From Nitrospirota bacterium (GTDB taxonomy: Bacteria; Nitrospirota; Thermodesulfovibrionia; Thermodesulfovibrionales; UBA9159), in assembly GCA_021790195.1 (NCBI GenBank), contig JAJYIF010000006.1, positions 62,001 to 126,000 of the forward strand: 64,000 bases of DNA, given 5' to 3'. The notes under the pieces are model-generated. The model ran no database searches, was not told where the DNA came from, and was given only the letters and a program-made list of their open reading frames with translations. The position numbers and the translations under genes are program-made. Shown one piece after another: positions 44,531 through 55,024 of this stretch (its first letter is position 1; each line of letters starts with the position of its first letter).

Positions 44531-44696
44531 ACCGCATCCGGTCCGCAAAATTTATCTCCCTGATTTTCATAACTTTTCGACCAGAAAGACGCCTGCAACA
44601 TCTGTCCCCACGATGAATGAGTGGGGAATGATTATATTTATGGCGCTGGCGGGTCTGGGGGCTGTGTATTATCTGAGGAAACAAAAAAGGATTTAG
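44454..44696 (+). pseudogene. Detached IPTL-CTERM sorting tail
   Basis: The last 30 residues of this 80-residue frame are a complete IPTL-CTERM tag: SVPTMNEWGMIIFMALAGLG and a basic end RKQKRI. The preceding 50 residues have no signal peptide or domain, the GTG start has no ribosome-binding site, and the frame overlaps another remnant. It looks like the tail of a lost surface protein, on the opposite strand to the intact LamG gene next door. Confidence 0.6.
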
Positions 44697-44737
44697 CTTA
44701 AGTTTAGTTTTTGTAGGGGCGAGGGATAGCGTCTCGC

Positions 44738-46174
44738 TCAGCCAACAACATCCAGCTTTCTCACCCTGAGAGGTATTTTCAGGGAGTCCGTTATCTCCCT
44801 GCATTTCTTCACGTCCACTCCGTCTATTTCGACAACCGTGGCCTGAACAGCCGGAATATAATTCCTTGCCTCTCTGATGAAATCGACCACTTCCCGAAAG
44901 GCATTTCTGAAGGAGGGCGCGCATATCCTGTCATACGCCTCTTCGTCATGCGCGTCCAGGCTGACGGAAACTGAATCCACCAGGCCCCTGAGCTCGGGGA
45001 GGATGTTCCTGCCGTGGATGATGTTTCCGTGGCCGTTTGTATTGATCCTCACGAAGCCGCCCTTTTCCTTTATCCAGCGGGCAAGATCTTTCACCGTATC
45101 CAACCTCAGAAGCGGCTCGCCGTATCCGCAAAAGACGATTTCCCTGTAAATCGAGGGGTCTCCGATCGCCGCCCTGAGATCCTCTTCCGTGGGCTCGTCG
45201 GACAGCCTGAGTTTGTGGCCCTTCACGAAGTCTTTGTGAAACCTTACGCAGAAGGAACATCTGTTTGTGCAGCGGTTGGTGATATTCAGATACAGGTTGT
45301 CCCTTATCTTGTACGCGATCTCCCCTTTGACCGGAAGGTCCCCTATCCTGAACAGCCGTCTTGCGTTGACTGTCGTGATCCTTGCTATATCCTCAGGGCT
45401 GACCCCCCTCAGCTCCGCCAATCTGGCAACGGTATGAACCATGCAGGAAGGCTCGTTTCTCCTGCCCCTCAATGGTTCGGGGGTAAGGTAAGGCGCGTCC
45501 GTCTCCACAAGGAGATAATCATCCGGTATCTGTCGCGCGACCCCGGAGAGTCCCCTTGCGTTCCTGAAGGTCACGGGTCCTGCTATGGATATGTAAAGAC
45601 CCATCTCCATGACCCTTTCAGCCATGTCCATGTCTCCGGAAAAGCAATGAAGGACCCCCTTTGTTATTCCCGATTCTTTAAGGATTTCGAGGGTGTCCTC
45701 TTTTGCCTCCCTGCTGTGGACCACGGCGGGCAGTCCATTTTCTTTGGCGAGGGCAAGATGTCTTCTGAAGATGTACTTCTGCACTTCCCTTGGAGAGTGA
45801 TCGTAGTGGTAATCGAGACCGGTCTCCCCGACGGCCACCACTTTCTTATGTTTGAGGAACTCTCTTATCTTCTTGAGAACCTCATCCGAGGCGTCTTTTG
45901 CGTCATGGGGATGTATGCCGACAGAGGCATAGACCATTTCTCTCGTTTCGGCTATGTAGATATTCTTGGCGTTGCTCCCGAAATCTGAGCTGATCGTTAT
46001 GATCGCCTCGAACCCGGCATCCTTTGCCCTTTGGACAGCGGCATCGCAATCTTCACCGAGCATATCGAGGTGACAGTGGGTGTCGATGAGCGAAACACGC
46101 GACCCGGTGTGCTCAGTCCCAGATGCGCAAGGAAGTTCCTCTCTCCCGGCTTCTTTCCTGAAAGCGTTGCTCAT
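44738..46174 (-). CDS. TatD nuclease fused to a radical SAM domain
   Basis: 478 residues. The TatD metallo-hydrolase half (to about 280) shows LIDTHCHLDM, GIHPHDAKD, GETGLDYHYDHS, VVHSREAKEDT and VETDAPYLTPEPLRG. A radical SAM domain follows, with NRCTNRCSFCVRFHKDF (CX3CX2C), FCGYGEPLLRLDTV and SVSLDAHDEEAYDRI. The two are usually separate TatD and TatD-associated radical SAM genes. Start: ATG at 46174 behind GAGGA; an upstream ATG at 46189 lacks one. Substrate of the radical SAM part is unknown; TatD acts as a 3'-5' exonuclease. Confidence 0.9.
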   Translation of the reverse strand: MSNAFRKEAGREELPCASGTEHTGSRVSLIDTHCHLDMLGEDCDAAVQRAKDAGFEAIITISSDFGSNAKNIYIAETREMVYASVGIHPHDAKDASDEVLKKIREFLKHKKVVAVGETGLDYHYDHSPREVQKYIFRRHLALAKENGLPAVVHSREAKEDTLEILKESGITKGVLHCFSGDMDMAERVMEMGLYISIAGPVTFRNARGLSGVARQIPDDYLLVETDAPYLTPEPLRGRRNEPSCMVHTVARLAELRGVSPEDIARITTVNARRLFRIGDLPVKGEIAYKIRDNLYLNITNRCTNRCSFCVRFHKDFVKGHKLRLSDEPTEEDLRAAIGDPSIYREIVFCGYGEPLLRLDTVKDLARWIKEKGGFVRINTNGHGNIIHGRNILPELRGLVDSVSVSLDAHDEEAYDRICAPSFRNAFREVVDFIREARNYIPAVQATVVEIDGVDVKKCREITDSLKIPLRVRKLDVVG

Positions 46175-46195
46175 TAACGTTCCTCGCATGCAGGG

Positions 46196-47212
46196 TTAAC
46201 GGGCCAGTTCATCGATGATCCTCATGATGTTCGCCTCTGTAATGTCGCGGTAGCCTACGAGCGTTGTCATCTTATTGGTCTTAATGTTCCTGATTACCAC
46301 CGTCGGAGTCGCGCTGACTTTGAACTCCCTAGCGAGCGAATCGAAATACTTGATCCCTTTTGTTGCTTCGAGGAAACTGATGGGTTTATAGGTCACATTC
46401 AGGGGCATTATAGCCTTCCGCACCTCTTCAACGCCGGGATCCTTCGTCTTCTTGGTGAGTCCCAGCAAGGCTTTCCTTAATTCTATATATTTGTTCTTGT
46501 CATAGGTGAGGAAAGAGAGATTATAAGGCGAATAGTTGAGTGTTTCGGGATGGATGACAACATCCACAAAGATGATCTTTGCCTTCTTCCCTGCTGCCGG
46601 AACAACCTTCTCTATTTCCTGCTCGGCCTTGGCACATGCCGGGCAGAACCAGTCCGTCATAATAAACAACTCGATTTGGCTGTTCTGTTTGCCCAGGAAT
46701 ATGTTGGGGGCCTTCTCTTCTGCCTCGCCCCTTTGGATTCCCGCGTATGCGAGGAAGAAGCCCGCAATGAAGACAACCGCCACCACGACGAATTTCCTTG
46801 TGAGAGACATAAAAGTGATCCTCCTGTCCTTTATCATTGAAGTCATGTTCCTCATACGTCCGACGGATATTATAACAGCGGCAAAATATACTGTGGCAGC
46901 CACCCCGAGGCAGAGAGGGCACCACTTCTGGATCCTGAATTTCTGGATCAGGATAAAGGCGACCTCGGCACCGGCGGCCCCGAAGACCGAGAGCAGAAAC
47001 AGGGCGTGGAAACTCTCTCTTTTCCTGCCGAGCTCGTTCAGTATCGCGGCAAAAATGAAGAATATTATTCCGACAAGCGGGATAGGGAGCCCCCAGAAGG
47101 TGTATTCATGCACCTTGCTGCACGCCTCTGAAGGACATATATTCATTGCAGAGGCAACGGAAAGCAACAGCCCTGCCGCGACTGAGCATCTCACAAAAAC
47201 CTTTTCAAGCAT
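46196..47212 (-). CDS. VKOR-DsbA fusion, disulfide-forming system
   Basis: 338 residues. The N-terminal VKOR domain has about four to five helices, loop cysteines C26 and C31 (CPSEAC) and the active CXXC C98/C101 (WCPLC). After a further helix, the C-terminal thioredoxin-fold domain has C190/C193 (WFCPACAKAE) and a cis-Pro loop VSATPTVV. Such fusions oxidise exported proteins and pass electrons to quinone, replacing DsbB plus DsbA. Useful here for exported cysteine-rich proteins, though cytochrome c maturation needs reduced cysteines. Confidence 0.92.
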   Translation of the reverse strand: MLEKVFVRCSVAAGLLLSVASAMNICPSEACSKVHEYTFWGLPIPLVGIIFFIFAAILNELGRKRESFHALFLLSVFGAAGAEVAFILIQKFRIQKWCPLCLGVAATVYFAAVIISVGRMRNMTSMIKDRRITFMSLTRKFVVVAVVFIAGFFLAYAGIQRGEAEEKAPNIFLGKQNSQIELFIMTDWFCPACAKAEQEIEKVVPAAGKKAKIIFVDVVIHPETLNYSPYNLSFLTYDKNKYIELRKALLGLTKKTKDPGVEEVRKAIMPLNVTYKPISFLEATKGIKYFDSLAREFKVSATPTVVIRNIKTNKMTTLVGYRDITEANIMRIIDELAR

Positions 47213-47442
47213 GCCGCTCCTCCAGTTCTCTTTGCCTCTGCGGGAATGACGACCGCTGACACTCGAATTTATTCAAAGAAGCTCAGGCCGCACAATAAAT
47301 GATTCTCCGCTATGACTTGTCTTTAATGCCGGGCAATTTATTTATTATAGTGCAAAAGCGATTATGATTAACAAGGACGTATCCCCTTTAAAGAGGAATT
47401 CTGGTATGATATACAATCTTCTGGATGCAGCGAGGAGTCGCC

Positions 47443-48351
47443 ATGAGTGTTCTGGATTCCATATGTAAGACGCCGCTTGTTCTGCTCGAAAGGATCAATC
47501 CCAATCCCGGGGTCAGGCTTTATGCAAAACTCGAAGGCGCAAATCCCGGCGGTTCGGTGAAGGACAGGATCGCGTATTATATGATCAAAGACGCTGAAGC
47601 GGATGGAAGGCTTTCGCCGGGACTTACCATTCTCGAGCCTACGAGCGGGAACACGGGCATCGGGCTCGCAATGGTGGGTGTTTCCAAGGGTTATAAGGTG
47701 AAGCTTGTGATGCCTGAGTGCGTCAGCCTCGAAAGGAGAAAGACCCTTGAGGCCTTCGGCGCTGAATTGGTCCTCAGCCCCGGACGTGAAGGGACCGACG
47801 GCGCAATAAGGCTTGCACACAGGATATATGACGAGGACCGGGAAGGCTATTTCATGCCGGACCAGTTTAACAATCCGTCCAATATCAAGGCCCATTATGA
47901 GACTACAGGCAAGGAAGTCTACGAGGGAACCAAAGGAGAGATAAGTCATTTCGTTGCCGGCATGGGCACCACCGGGACCTTGATGGGCACGAGCAGGAGA
48001 CTCAAGGAATACGACCGCGCAATACAGATCATCGGCGTGGAGCCGAACCTTGGTCATAAGATCCAGGGCCTTAAGAATATGAAGGAATCGATAGTGCCGG
48101 GCATATACGACCCTTCCCGTCTCGACGAAAAAAGGAACGTCGCTGACGAAGACGCCTTTCAGACCGCAAGGAGGCTTGCGCTGGAAGAAGGTCTTTTCGT
48201 CGGTATGAGCAGTGGGGCCGCGATGTGGGCCGCTCTTGAGAAGGCAAGGGAGATCATGGAAGGGACGATCGTTGTGATATTGCCAGACAGGGGAGACCGC
48301 TATCTCAGCACTGCGCTCTTCGCCTCGGTCTGCGCCCACTGCCCGCCTTAG
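47443..48351 (+). CDS. cysM: Cysteine synthase family enzyme (CysM-like)
   Basis: 302-residue PLP enzyme making cysteine from O-acetylserine (or a phosphoserine-type donor) and a sulfur donor. PLP lysine in EGANPGGSVKDR, the substrate loop EPTSGNTGIGLAM, phosphate loop GMGTTGTLMGTS and GMSSGAAMWAAL are all present. The KLEG-NP-GSVKDR form is closer to CysM than CysK. ATG at 47443 follows AGGAG by five bases; the in-frame ATG at 47425 has no ribosome-binding site. Confidence 0.92.
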   Translation: MSVLDSICKTPLVLLERINPNPGVRLYAKLEGANPGGSVKDRIAYYMIKDAEADGRLSPGLTILEPTSGNTGIGLAMVGVSKGYKVKLVMPECVSLERRKTLEAFGAELVLSPGREGTDGAIRLAHRIYDEDREGYFMPDQFNNPSNIKAHYETTGKEVYEGTKGEISHFVAGMGTTGTLMGTSRRLKEYDRAIQIIGVEPNLGHKIQGLKNMKESIVPGIYDPSRLDEKRNVADEDAFQTARRLALEEGLFVGMSSGAAMWAALEKAREIMEGTIVVILPDRGDRYLSTALFASVCAHCPP

Positions 48352-48377
48352 AAGAAGTTCAAAGGATCGTCAGGTCC

Positions 48378-48460
48378 AAGGTTTCAAAAGGTCAAAAGTT
48401 CAAATAAGTTGATAAGAATAACTCTCGACCTATTTTAACTGCTTGAACTGCTGAAACCTT
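48378..48460. terminator. Interrupted hairpin between convergent genes
   Basis: AAGGTTTCA (48378-48386) pairs with TGAAACCTT (48452-48460); inside it GTTCAA (48398-48403) pairs with TTGAAC (48443-48448) and AGTT with AACT. A long imperfect stem between cysM and the PilZ gene, likely ending transcripts from both sides. Confidence 0.5.
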
Positions 48461-48474
48461 CCTGCCTTTGCTTC

Positions 48475-49146
48475 TCAATCCATTTTCCTTCGCACAAACT
48501 CGCTTATAGCGGCGCTCTGCTCGGGATCGAGGTCCAGGAACTTTGCCCCGTAGCGGTAGAGGTCGCCGCCGACTTGCACCACCCTTGTGACTTCACAGTC
48601 GGCGGTGATTATCTGTGAACTGGGTATGAAGAACGAACAGGTGATGGTATCGCCTTTGGAAATGACCTTGTTGGTCTGCAACAGTATGCCGGAAGAGCTG
48701 ATGTTTACCGAGTTGCTGAAGAACCCCTGGTCCTTAAAGTTCCCTTTTACCGAAACCTTCAGCAGCACTCTCATGGAGGCCCTTTTCGAAATATCGATTA
48801 ACGCGCTTACTTTTTCGAGAAGCAGGACTGGATCAAAAGGTCTCGCGACATAGGCGTTTGCGCCGCAGGCTGAGCATCTTTTGAGGTCCGACGCCGTGTT
48901 CCTGCACACCATGATAAACGATACCTTCTTGAGTGAATCATCATTTCGTATGAGGGAGCACAGCTTGTCCCCTGTCCCCCGGATATCGAGATCGGCAACG
49001 ATCAGATCGGCTCCTTCTTTCTTGTGAAGAGAAAGCGCTTCCTCAGTCGATGCCGCGGTGAGCAAGGTCAATCCCCTCCCTTCAAGAATGCGCCTTGTCC
49101 CATCTATCGAAGACTTAAGTCGATCGGCGATAATCACCTTTTTCAT
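48475..49146 (-). CDS. Receiver-PilZ response regulator
   Basis: 223 residues. An N-terminal receiver (about 1-120) has D52 in LIVADLDIRG, but the usual acidic pair is reduced to one Asp (D8), and a C-x2-C pair lies in LKRCSACGANAYV. The C-terminal PilZ domain (about 120-223) has a basic start and VNISSSGILLQ, the D/N-x-S-x-x-G motif that binds c-di-GMP. The two-Arg motif of strong binders is not obvious. Likely links phosphorylation with c-di-GMP in surface or motility control. Confidence 0.85.
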   Translation of the reverse strand: MKKVIIADRLKSSIDGTRRILEGRGLTLLTAASTEEALSLHKKEGADLIVADLDIRGTGDKLCSLIRNDDSLKKVSFIMVCRNTASDLKRCSACGANAYVARPFDPVLLLEKVSALIDISKRASMRVLLKVSVKGNFKDQGFFSNSVNISSSGILLQTNKVISKGDTITCSFFIPSSQIITADCEVTRVVQVGGDLYRYGAKFLDLDPEQSAAISEFVRRKMD

Positions 49147-49246
49147 CGTGCATTATTGTCGTCACAAAAGCGAGAGTTGTCAAGTCAAAATAAAGCTTGA
49201 CATAACGCCGGAAAGAGAGTAGCCTTTAGTCAAAGAGCGGGTATTT

Positions 49247-49377
49247 GATGGTGGTGGACTTGCTCTTCCTTACCGGATTCGGGACGCACGGTCGTTGAAG
49301 CTGGAGACGACACAAAGTTGTGAGACGATTAGTCTCAAACGAATTCCGGGCGAGGAAGAGGCCAAGCACCACCTTTT
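49247..49377. repeat. Long imperfect inverted repeat with internal hairpins
   Basis: The outer arms (about 49247-49282 and 49340-49377) pair over roughly 35 positions in blocks: GGTGGTG, CTCTTCCT, CCGGA, TTCG. The interior adds GTCGT (49291-49295)/ACGAC (49307-49311), CACAA/TTGTG (49311-49322) and TGAGAC (49321-49326)/GTCTCA (49332-49337). It lies between the PilZ gene and a lipoprotein gene, 50 bases before the latter's start. Could be a structured leader RNA, a small RNA or a non-autonomous mobile element. Confidence 0.65.
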
Positions 49378-49427
49378 ATTGTGACGTACGGTCCCGTTAA
49401 TTCTTATTACGGCGCAGGAGGTGTTCA

Positions 49428-50006
49428 ATGGCATTCGATTTCATAAGGTCCGGGGCCAGGCTATTGGTGTGTATTCTATCAGTCTGTGTGATCGGAGGCT
49501 GCGCTGCATCAACCCCCAATGTTTCTCAGGACGTCAATCTCGGTCGTGGCGAGGGTCTGCTGATAACAAAGGTCCACACCAACTGGCGCATGATCGGAAT
49601 CTTTATTTCGGCTGAAAATGATACGGGCTCTTACGTTGCCAAATTGTCCGGACCGGACGGAGACCTGAAAGTCATTCCCGTAAAGAGCGGGCGCGTGTAT
49701 TTCAGCCGGATCGTGCGGTATGGCTTTCCTTATAACTACCGGGTGAGACTGGAACGCTCCTTTTTCTACATCGCCCCGGGGACTATCACGTATATCGGAG
49801 ATTTGTTCATTAACTGGAAATCTGAAGGAAGTCTCGGCGCCGGCACGACTGAAGTGAGTCTTGTCGACAAGGAGGACAGCACTGTGAGTGAAGCCAGGAA
49901 AAAATATCCGAAGCTCTTCGAGAAGTTTCTTTACGGGAAAAACTCATCGGCTATAAGAAAAGAGGATACCGAAAGACTTCCGGAGACAAGAGACCTCCAG
50001 CTCTAA
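49428..50006 (+). CDS. Hypothetical lipoprotein
   Basis: 192-residue lipoprotein: signal peptide with lipobox VIGGC near residue 25. The mature protein is mostly beta-type with aromatic-rich strands (RVYFSRIVRYGFPYNYRV, FFYIAPGTITYIGDLFINW) and a charged, helical C-terminus. No family recognised. GGAGG precedes the ATG; the branched inverted-repeat element is directly upstream. Confidence 0.65.
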   Translation: MAFDFIRSGARLLVCILSVCVIGGCAASTPNVSQDVNLGRGEGLLITKVHTNWRMIGIFISAENDTGSYVAKLSGPDGDLKVIPVKSGRVYFSRIVRYGFPYNYRVRLERSFFYIAPGTITYIGDLFINWKSEGSLGAGTTEVSLVDKEDSTVSEARKKYPKLFEKFLYGKNSSAIRKEDTERLPETRDLQL

Positions 50007-50027
50007 GACAGGCCGCGGACTTCTTTC

Positions 50028-50855
50028 TTATCCAAAGACGCACTCCCTGCAGGCCGGGCCCTTTCCGGACTTGCATATGCCTGAGATGCCGTGGTGGCAG
50101 AGGGCGAAATCGTATCTGAGCGGATCTTCCGGATCGAATTTTTTTAACGCCGCCGTGATCTCCAGCGCAGTCTGCCAGCCGGACGAGGCACGCTTCGTGA
50201 AGCCGAGGCATCGCGAGACTTTGGCTATATGAGTATCCAGAGGGATGACGAGCCTGCTCTTCGGGAACCCCTTCCATATTCCGAAGTCGATGTCTTTGTC
50301 CCTCACCATCCAGCGCAGAAATAGATTCATCCTTTTGCAGGCGCTGCCTTTTTCAGGCGAGGGGAACAACTGCACCATCCCGCGAGGGTGAACATTCTTC
50401 CCGTATACGCTGGTGGTATCGAATGCCATGATCTCTTTTACGAGCCCGGCTATCCCTTTGCCGGTATCCTTATAATCTCTTCCGCAATGGTTCCTGAAGA
50501 CGCTCTCGATAGACGAATGCTCCGCCAGGAGCTTATGTACGACAAAGAGCATGCAGAGCAGGTCTTCTCTTTCGTTGAACCTGTATTTGACCGTGAAATC
50601 ATCCCTCCGCTTCTTTGCGTCGAATTCCATCAGGAATGAATAAGGGCTGCGCCCCATCGGCGAAAGCAGCTTTCCGATCACCGGCTTGAACAGCTCAACC
50701 CTGCCGTACGCAAGGCAGGAGGCGATGAAACCCGAGACCTCTATGTCCCTGGTCTCTTTGTATCTGTGCGGGAATTCGATGGGGTCCTTGCGGACATGCC
50801 CTTCAAAGTCGAAATCGTCATAAAATTTATCGAGAATGCGCTTGAGATGTTTCAT
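50028..50855 (-). CDS. TIGR02757/DUF2400-family protein
   Basis: 275 residues matching the TIGR02757 (DUF2400) family: RYKETRDIEVSGFIASCLAY near the start, RMNLFLRWMVRDKDIDFGIW, and LVIPLDTHIAKVSRCLGFT, the last resembling a helix-hairpin-helix/DNA glycosylase-type core. It ends with a cysteine-rich tail (CHHGISGICKSGKGPACREC) that could hold a metal cluster, as in endonuclease III-like proteins. Function unknown. The ATG at 50855 is preferred over 50933 because conserved sequence starts there. Confidence 0.8.
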   Translation of the reverse strand: MKHLKRILDKFYDDFDFEGHVRKDPIEFPHRYKETRDIEVSGFIASCLAYGRVELFKPVIGKLLSPMGRSPYSFLMEFDAKKRRDDFTVKYRFNEREDLLCMLFVVHKLLAEHSSIESVFRNHCGRDYKDTGKGIAGLVKEIMAFDTTSVYGKNVHPRGMVQLFPSPEKGSACKRMNLFLRWMVRDKDIDFGIWKGFPKSRLVIPLDTHIAKVSRCLGFTKRASSGWQTALEITAALKKFDPEDPLRYDFALCHHGISGICKSGKGPACRECVFG

Positions 50856-50949
50856 TATTGGTATTATCCACAAAAAAGCGATATAGTTACAAGATAAGAA
50901 GACCGGATCGCAGCTTGCTGCGGGGTTCTTCATTAACGCGCTCGTCTTT

Positions 50950-50979
50950 TTGCTTCGCGTGGGACTTTTACTTTATAAT
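50950..50979 (+). promoter_or_regulatory. Sigma-70-type promoter
   Basis: TTGCTT at 50950-50955, 18-nt spacer, TATAAT at 50974-50979, about 44 bases before the start of the small hypothetical gene that precedes ligA. Confidence 0.6.
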
Positions 50980-51022
50980 AAGCAGTCGAGATTCTGTTTC
51001 TTATAGAGAGGACATTGCTTTA

Positions 51023-51415
51023 ATGGAAAAAATGAGTTTCCTGTCGACAGTGACCGAAGTTATGAAAGGCATGGTGTCTCACGACGCTATGCTGCGTTCC
51101 ATTGAGAGGTGCGGTATGAGGTCGGCTGAAGATAACAAGGAACTATTGCACCGGAACGAAGGACGACTGGATGAACTCGTTGCCGGTCTTGCCTGCGTGG
51201 ACAAGATCTGTATCTCCGACGATGATCTGATGGACTCGCTTGTCCTGAGGTATCTCAACAACATGCAGTTTCTCTCCGACGTAGAACAGGAGCGCATAGA
51301 CATTTCTGGTCTTGGCGATGAGCTCAGTTTCTGGAAGAAGACAATGCTGTTCAGGGTTCCGAAGGACTACAGCCCCAGGAAGAAGCGTTCGAAGAAGAAA
51401 GCTGCGCAAGGCTGA
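51023..51415 (+). CDS. Hypothetical protein upstream of ligA
   Basis: 130 residues from the ATG at 51023, the first start downstream of a good promoter; longer in-frame starts would lie upstream of it. Mostly helical with a basic tail (PRKKRSKKKAAQG). Not recognised. Shares transcription direction and a 24-base gap with ligA. Confidence 0.6.
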   Translation: MEKMSFLSTVTEVMKGMVSHDAMLRSIERCGMRSAEDNKELLHRNEGRLDELVAGLACVDKICISDDDLMDSLVLRYLNNMQFLSDVEQERIDISGLGDELSFWKKTMLFRVPKDYSPRKKRSKKKAAQG

Positions 51416-53497
<2,082 letters not shown>

Positions 53498-53607
53498 TCA
53501 GATTTAAATCCGATCTTGATTTATCGAATCCGTTGAGGAGGCCGGATGACATAATGGGTTCCTGCATCGGGGAGATACAATTGAAGAAGGGAAAAGGTAG
53601 TTCGCTA

Positions 53608-54390
53608 TTATTCGGCAGGTTTTTGTTTTTCTATGGGGAGGGATGGAGGGTTGATTTCAGGTCCTGATGAAGAGTCGCCTCCCTCTGTAATCTCGTCGTA
53701 TTCGGGAATGACTATCCCTCTTCTTACCATAATGCTGTAGATCAGATTCGACCTCTTTACGACATAGCGTTGATCTCCCGCCGCATTGTATTTCCTCGGA
53801 TTTGGAAGGACGGCCGCAAGTCTGGCAGCTTCATCCGGAGAGAGATCAAAAGAGGATTTGCCGAAATAATGCCGTGCCGCGGCCTCGGCGCCGAAGATGC
53901 CTTCTCCCCATTCCACAACGTTCAGATAGATCTCCAGTATGCGCTTCTTGGAAAGGACCTTTTCCATTCTCCACGTTATGAGCGCTTCCGCCGCTTTTCT
54001 CAGCAGGTTCTTCGAGGGCGACAGGTAGAGGTTCCTTGCCAATTGCTGACTGATAGTGCTGCCCCCGAGCTTGAACCTCTTTGCCTTTATGTCTTTTTCC
54101 AGGGCCTTCTGAATGGCCTCGTAATCAAAGCCCTCGTGTTTCCAGAACTTGTCGTCCTCCCCTATGAGAACGGCCTTGATAAGATAAGGAGATATCCTCG
54201 ACAGGGGCGTCCATATCTGGATTATCTTCAGTCTCTTACCCTTTCTTTCCCATTCCCGCTCCCTGTATTTCATGAAAGAGGTCTTGCGCGGATTCTCCTT
54301 CTTGAGCGTAGCTATATCCGGCATGAGAAGAAAATATAGGACCGAAAGAGAGATCGCGGACAGCAGGAGAATGAGTATCAGCTTTTTCAT
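53608..54390 (-). CDS. mtgA: Monofunctional peptidoglycan transglycosylase
   Basis: 260 residues: N-terminal helix (about 5-22) and a GT51 domain with the catalytic Glu in GEDDKFWKHEGFD, GGSTISQQLARNLYL and RKAAEALITWRMEKVLSK. It polymerises lipid II glycan strands without a transpeptidase domain. The C-terminus is Pro/Ser-rich. Last gene of an fmdE-argB-lipoprotein-mtgA run. Confidence 0.93.
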   Translation of the reverse strand: MKKLILILLLSAISLSVLYFLLMPDIATLKKENPRKTSFMKYREREWERKGKRLKIIQIWTPLSRISPYLIKAVLIGEDDKFWKHEGFDYEAIQKALEKDIKAKRFKLGGSTISQQLARNLYLSPSKNLLRKAAEALITWRMEKVLSKKRILEIYLNVVEWGEGIFGAEAAARHYFGKSSFDLSPDEAARLAAVLPNPRKYNAAGDQRYVVKRSNLIYSIMVRRGIVIPEYDEITEGGDSSSGPEINPPSLPIEKQKPAE

Positions 54391-54459
54391 AAGAAGCGGA
54401 CGAAAATCAGATTATCGGATTCATGGACGGGATGAATATCTTGTTTTTCATTGCGGCGC

Positions 54460-54999
54460 CTAAACCAAAGGCCCCTTCATCAGATGTATGTCGTCGATCC
54501 AGACAGTCCCTATGCCCTCTATGACAAGATTTAGTTTGACGACGTCAGGCCTTTCGCCTTTTCTGAGGGTGAAAAGAGTCTGCATTGCAGTCCATTTCGT
54601 CGTTCCGGTAAGAAAAGCCCTGGGGCTTGATGAGAAGAATTCCCTGCCGTCCGGGAAGTGGCATCTCATTTCCAGATATGCCATGCCTATAAGATTCTCG
54701 GAGCGGAGTTTTGCCTGGTACGTCAATATTGCGTTTTCGACCCCCAGGTCGTTCACCTCAAACAATCTGATGGTAGAAGCGCTTCTTGTCTTGATGCGAA
54801 GAGACCCCTTCCCATCGCTCGAGTCTTCCTCGTCGAGTTCCGCGCCTGACCGGGTGATGATACCGTCGAGGCTGTCGATAGGGAAGCGCTTGAGCTCGAC
54901 CGACCTCTGGGAGGAATTGGAGCAACTGACAATAGCCGTAACGATCAATAGGGAAATGTAGACGCTTATATTTCTCAAGCGCAAGAGTTTCTTTCTCAC
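54460..54999 (-). CDS. Hypothetical lipoprotein, beta-sandwich type
   Basis: 179-residue lipoprotein: long signal peptide, lipobox AIVSC near residue 26. The rest resembles carbohydrate-binding or discoidin-like beta sandwiches (GKGSLRIKTRSASTIRLFEV; VIEGIGTVWIDDIHLMKGP at the end), with a final strand typical of CBM-like folds. Ligand unknown. Confidence 0.65.
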   Translation of the reverse strand: MRKKLLRLRNISVYISLLIVTAIVSCSNSSQRSVELKRFPIDSLDGIITRSGAELDEEDSSDGKGSLRIKTRSASTIRLFEVNDLGVENAILTYQAKLRSENLIGMAYLEMRCHFPDGREFFSSSPRAFLTGTTKWTAMQTLFTLRKGERPDVVKLNLVIEGIGTVWIDDIHLMKGPLV

Positions 55000-55024
55000 G
55001 GTCAGTGCACCATCAGGCCTGCAA

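Noticed and set aside
45014-45988. 324-codon plus-strand ORF opposite the TatD-radical SAM gene
   Set aside because: Antisense shadow of a gene with clear catalytic motifs.
49281-49295. GGGACGCA-like string suggesting a c-di-GMP (GEMM) riboswitch
   Set aside because: The rest of the GEMM consensus, including the GACGCAAAGCC block, is missing; the element is better described as an inverted repeat of unknown function.
53498-53607. Short ORF between ligA and mtgA
   Set aside because: It reads through antisense to mtgA, has no ribosome-binding site and a poor composition.
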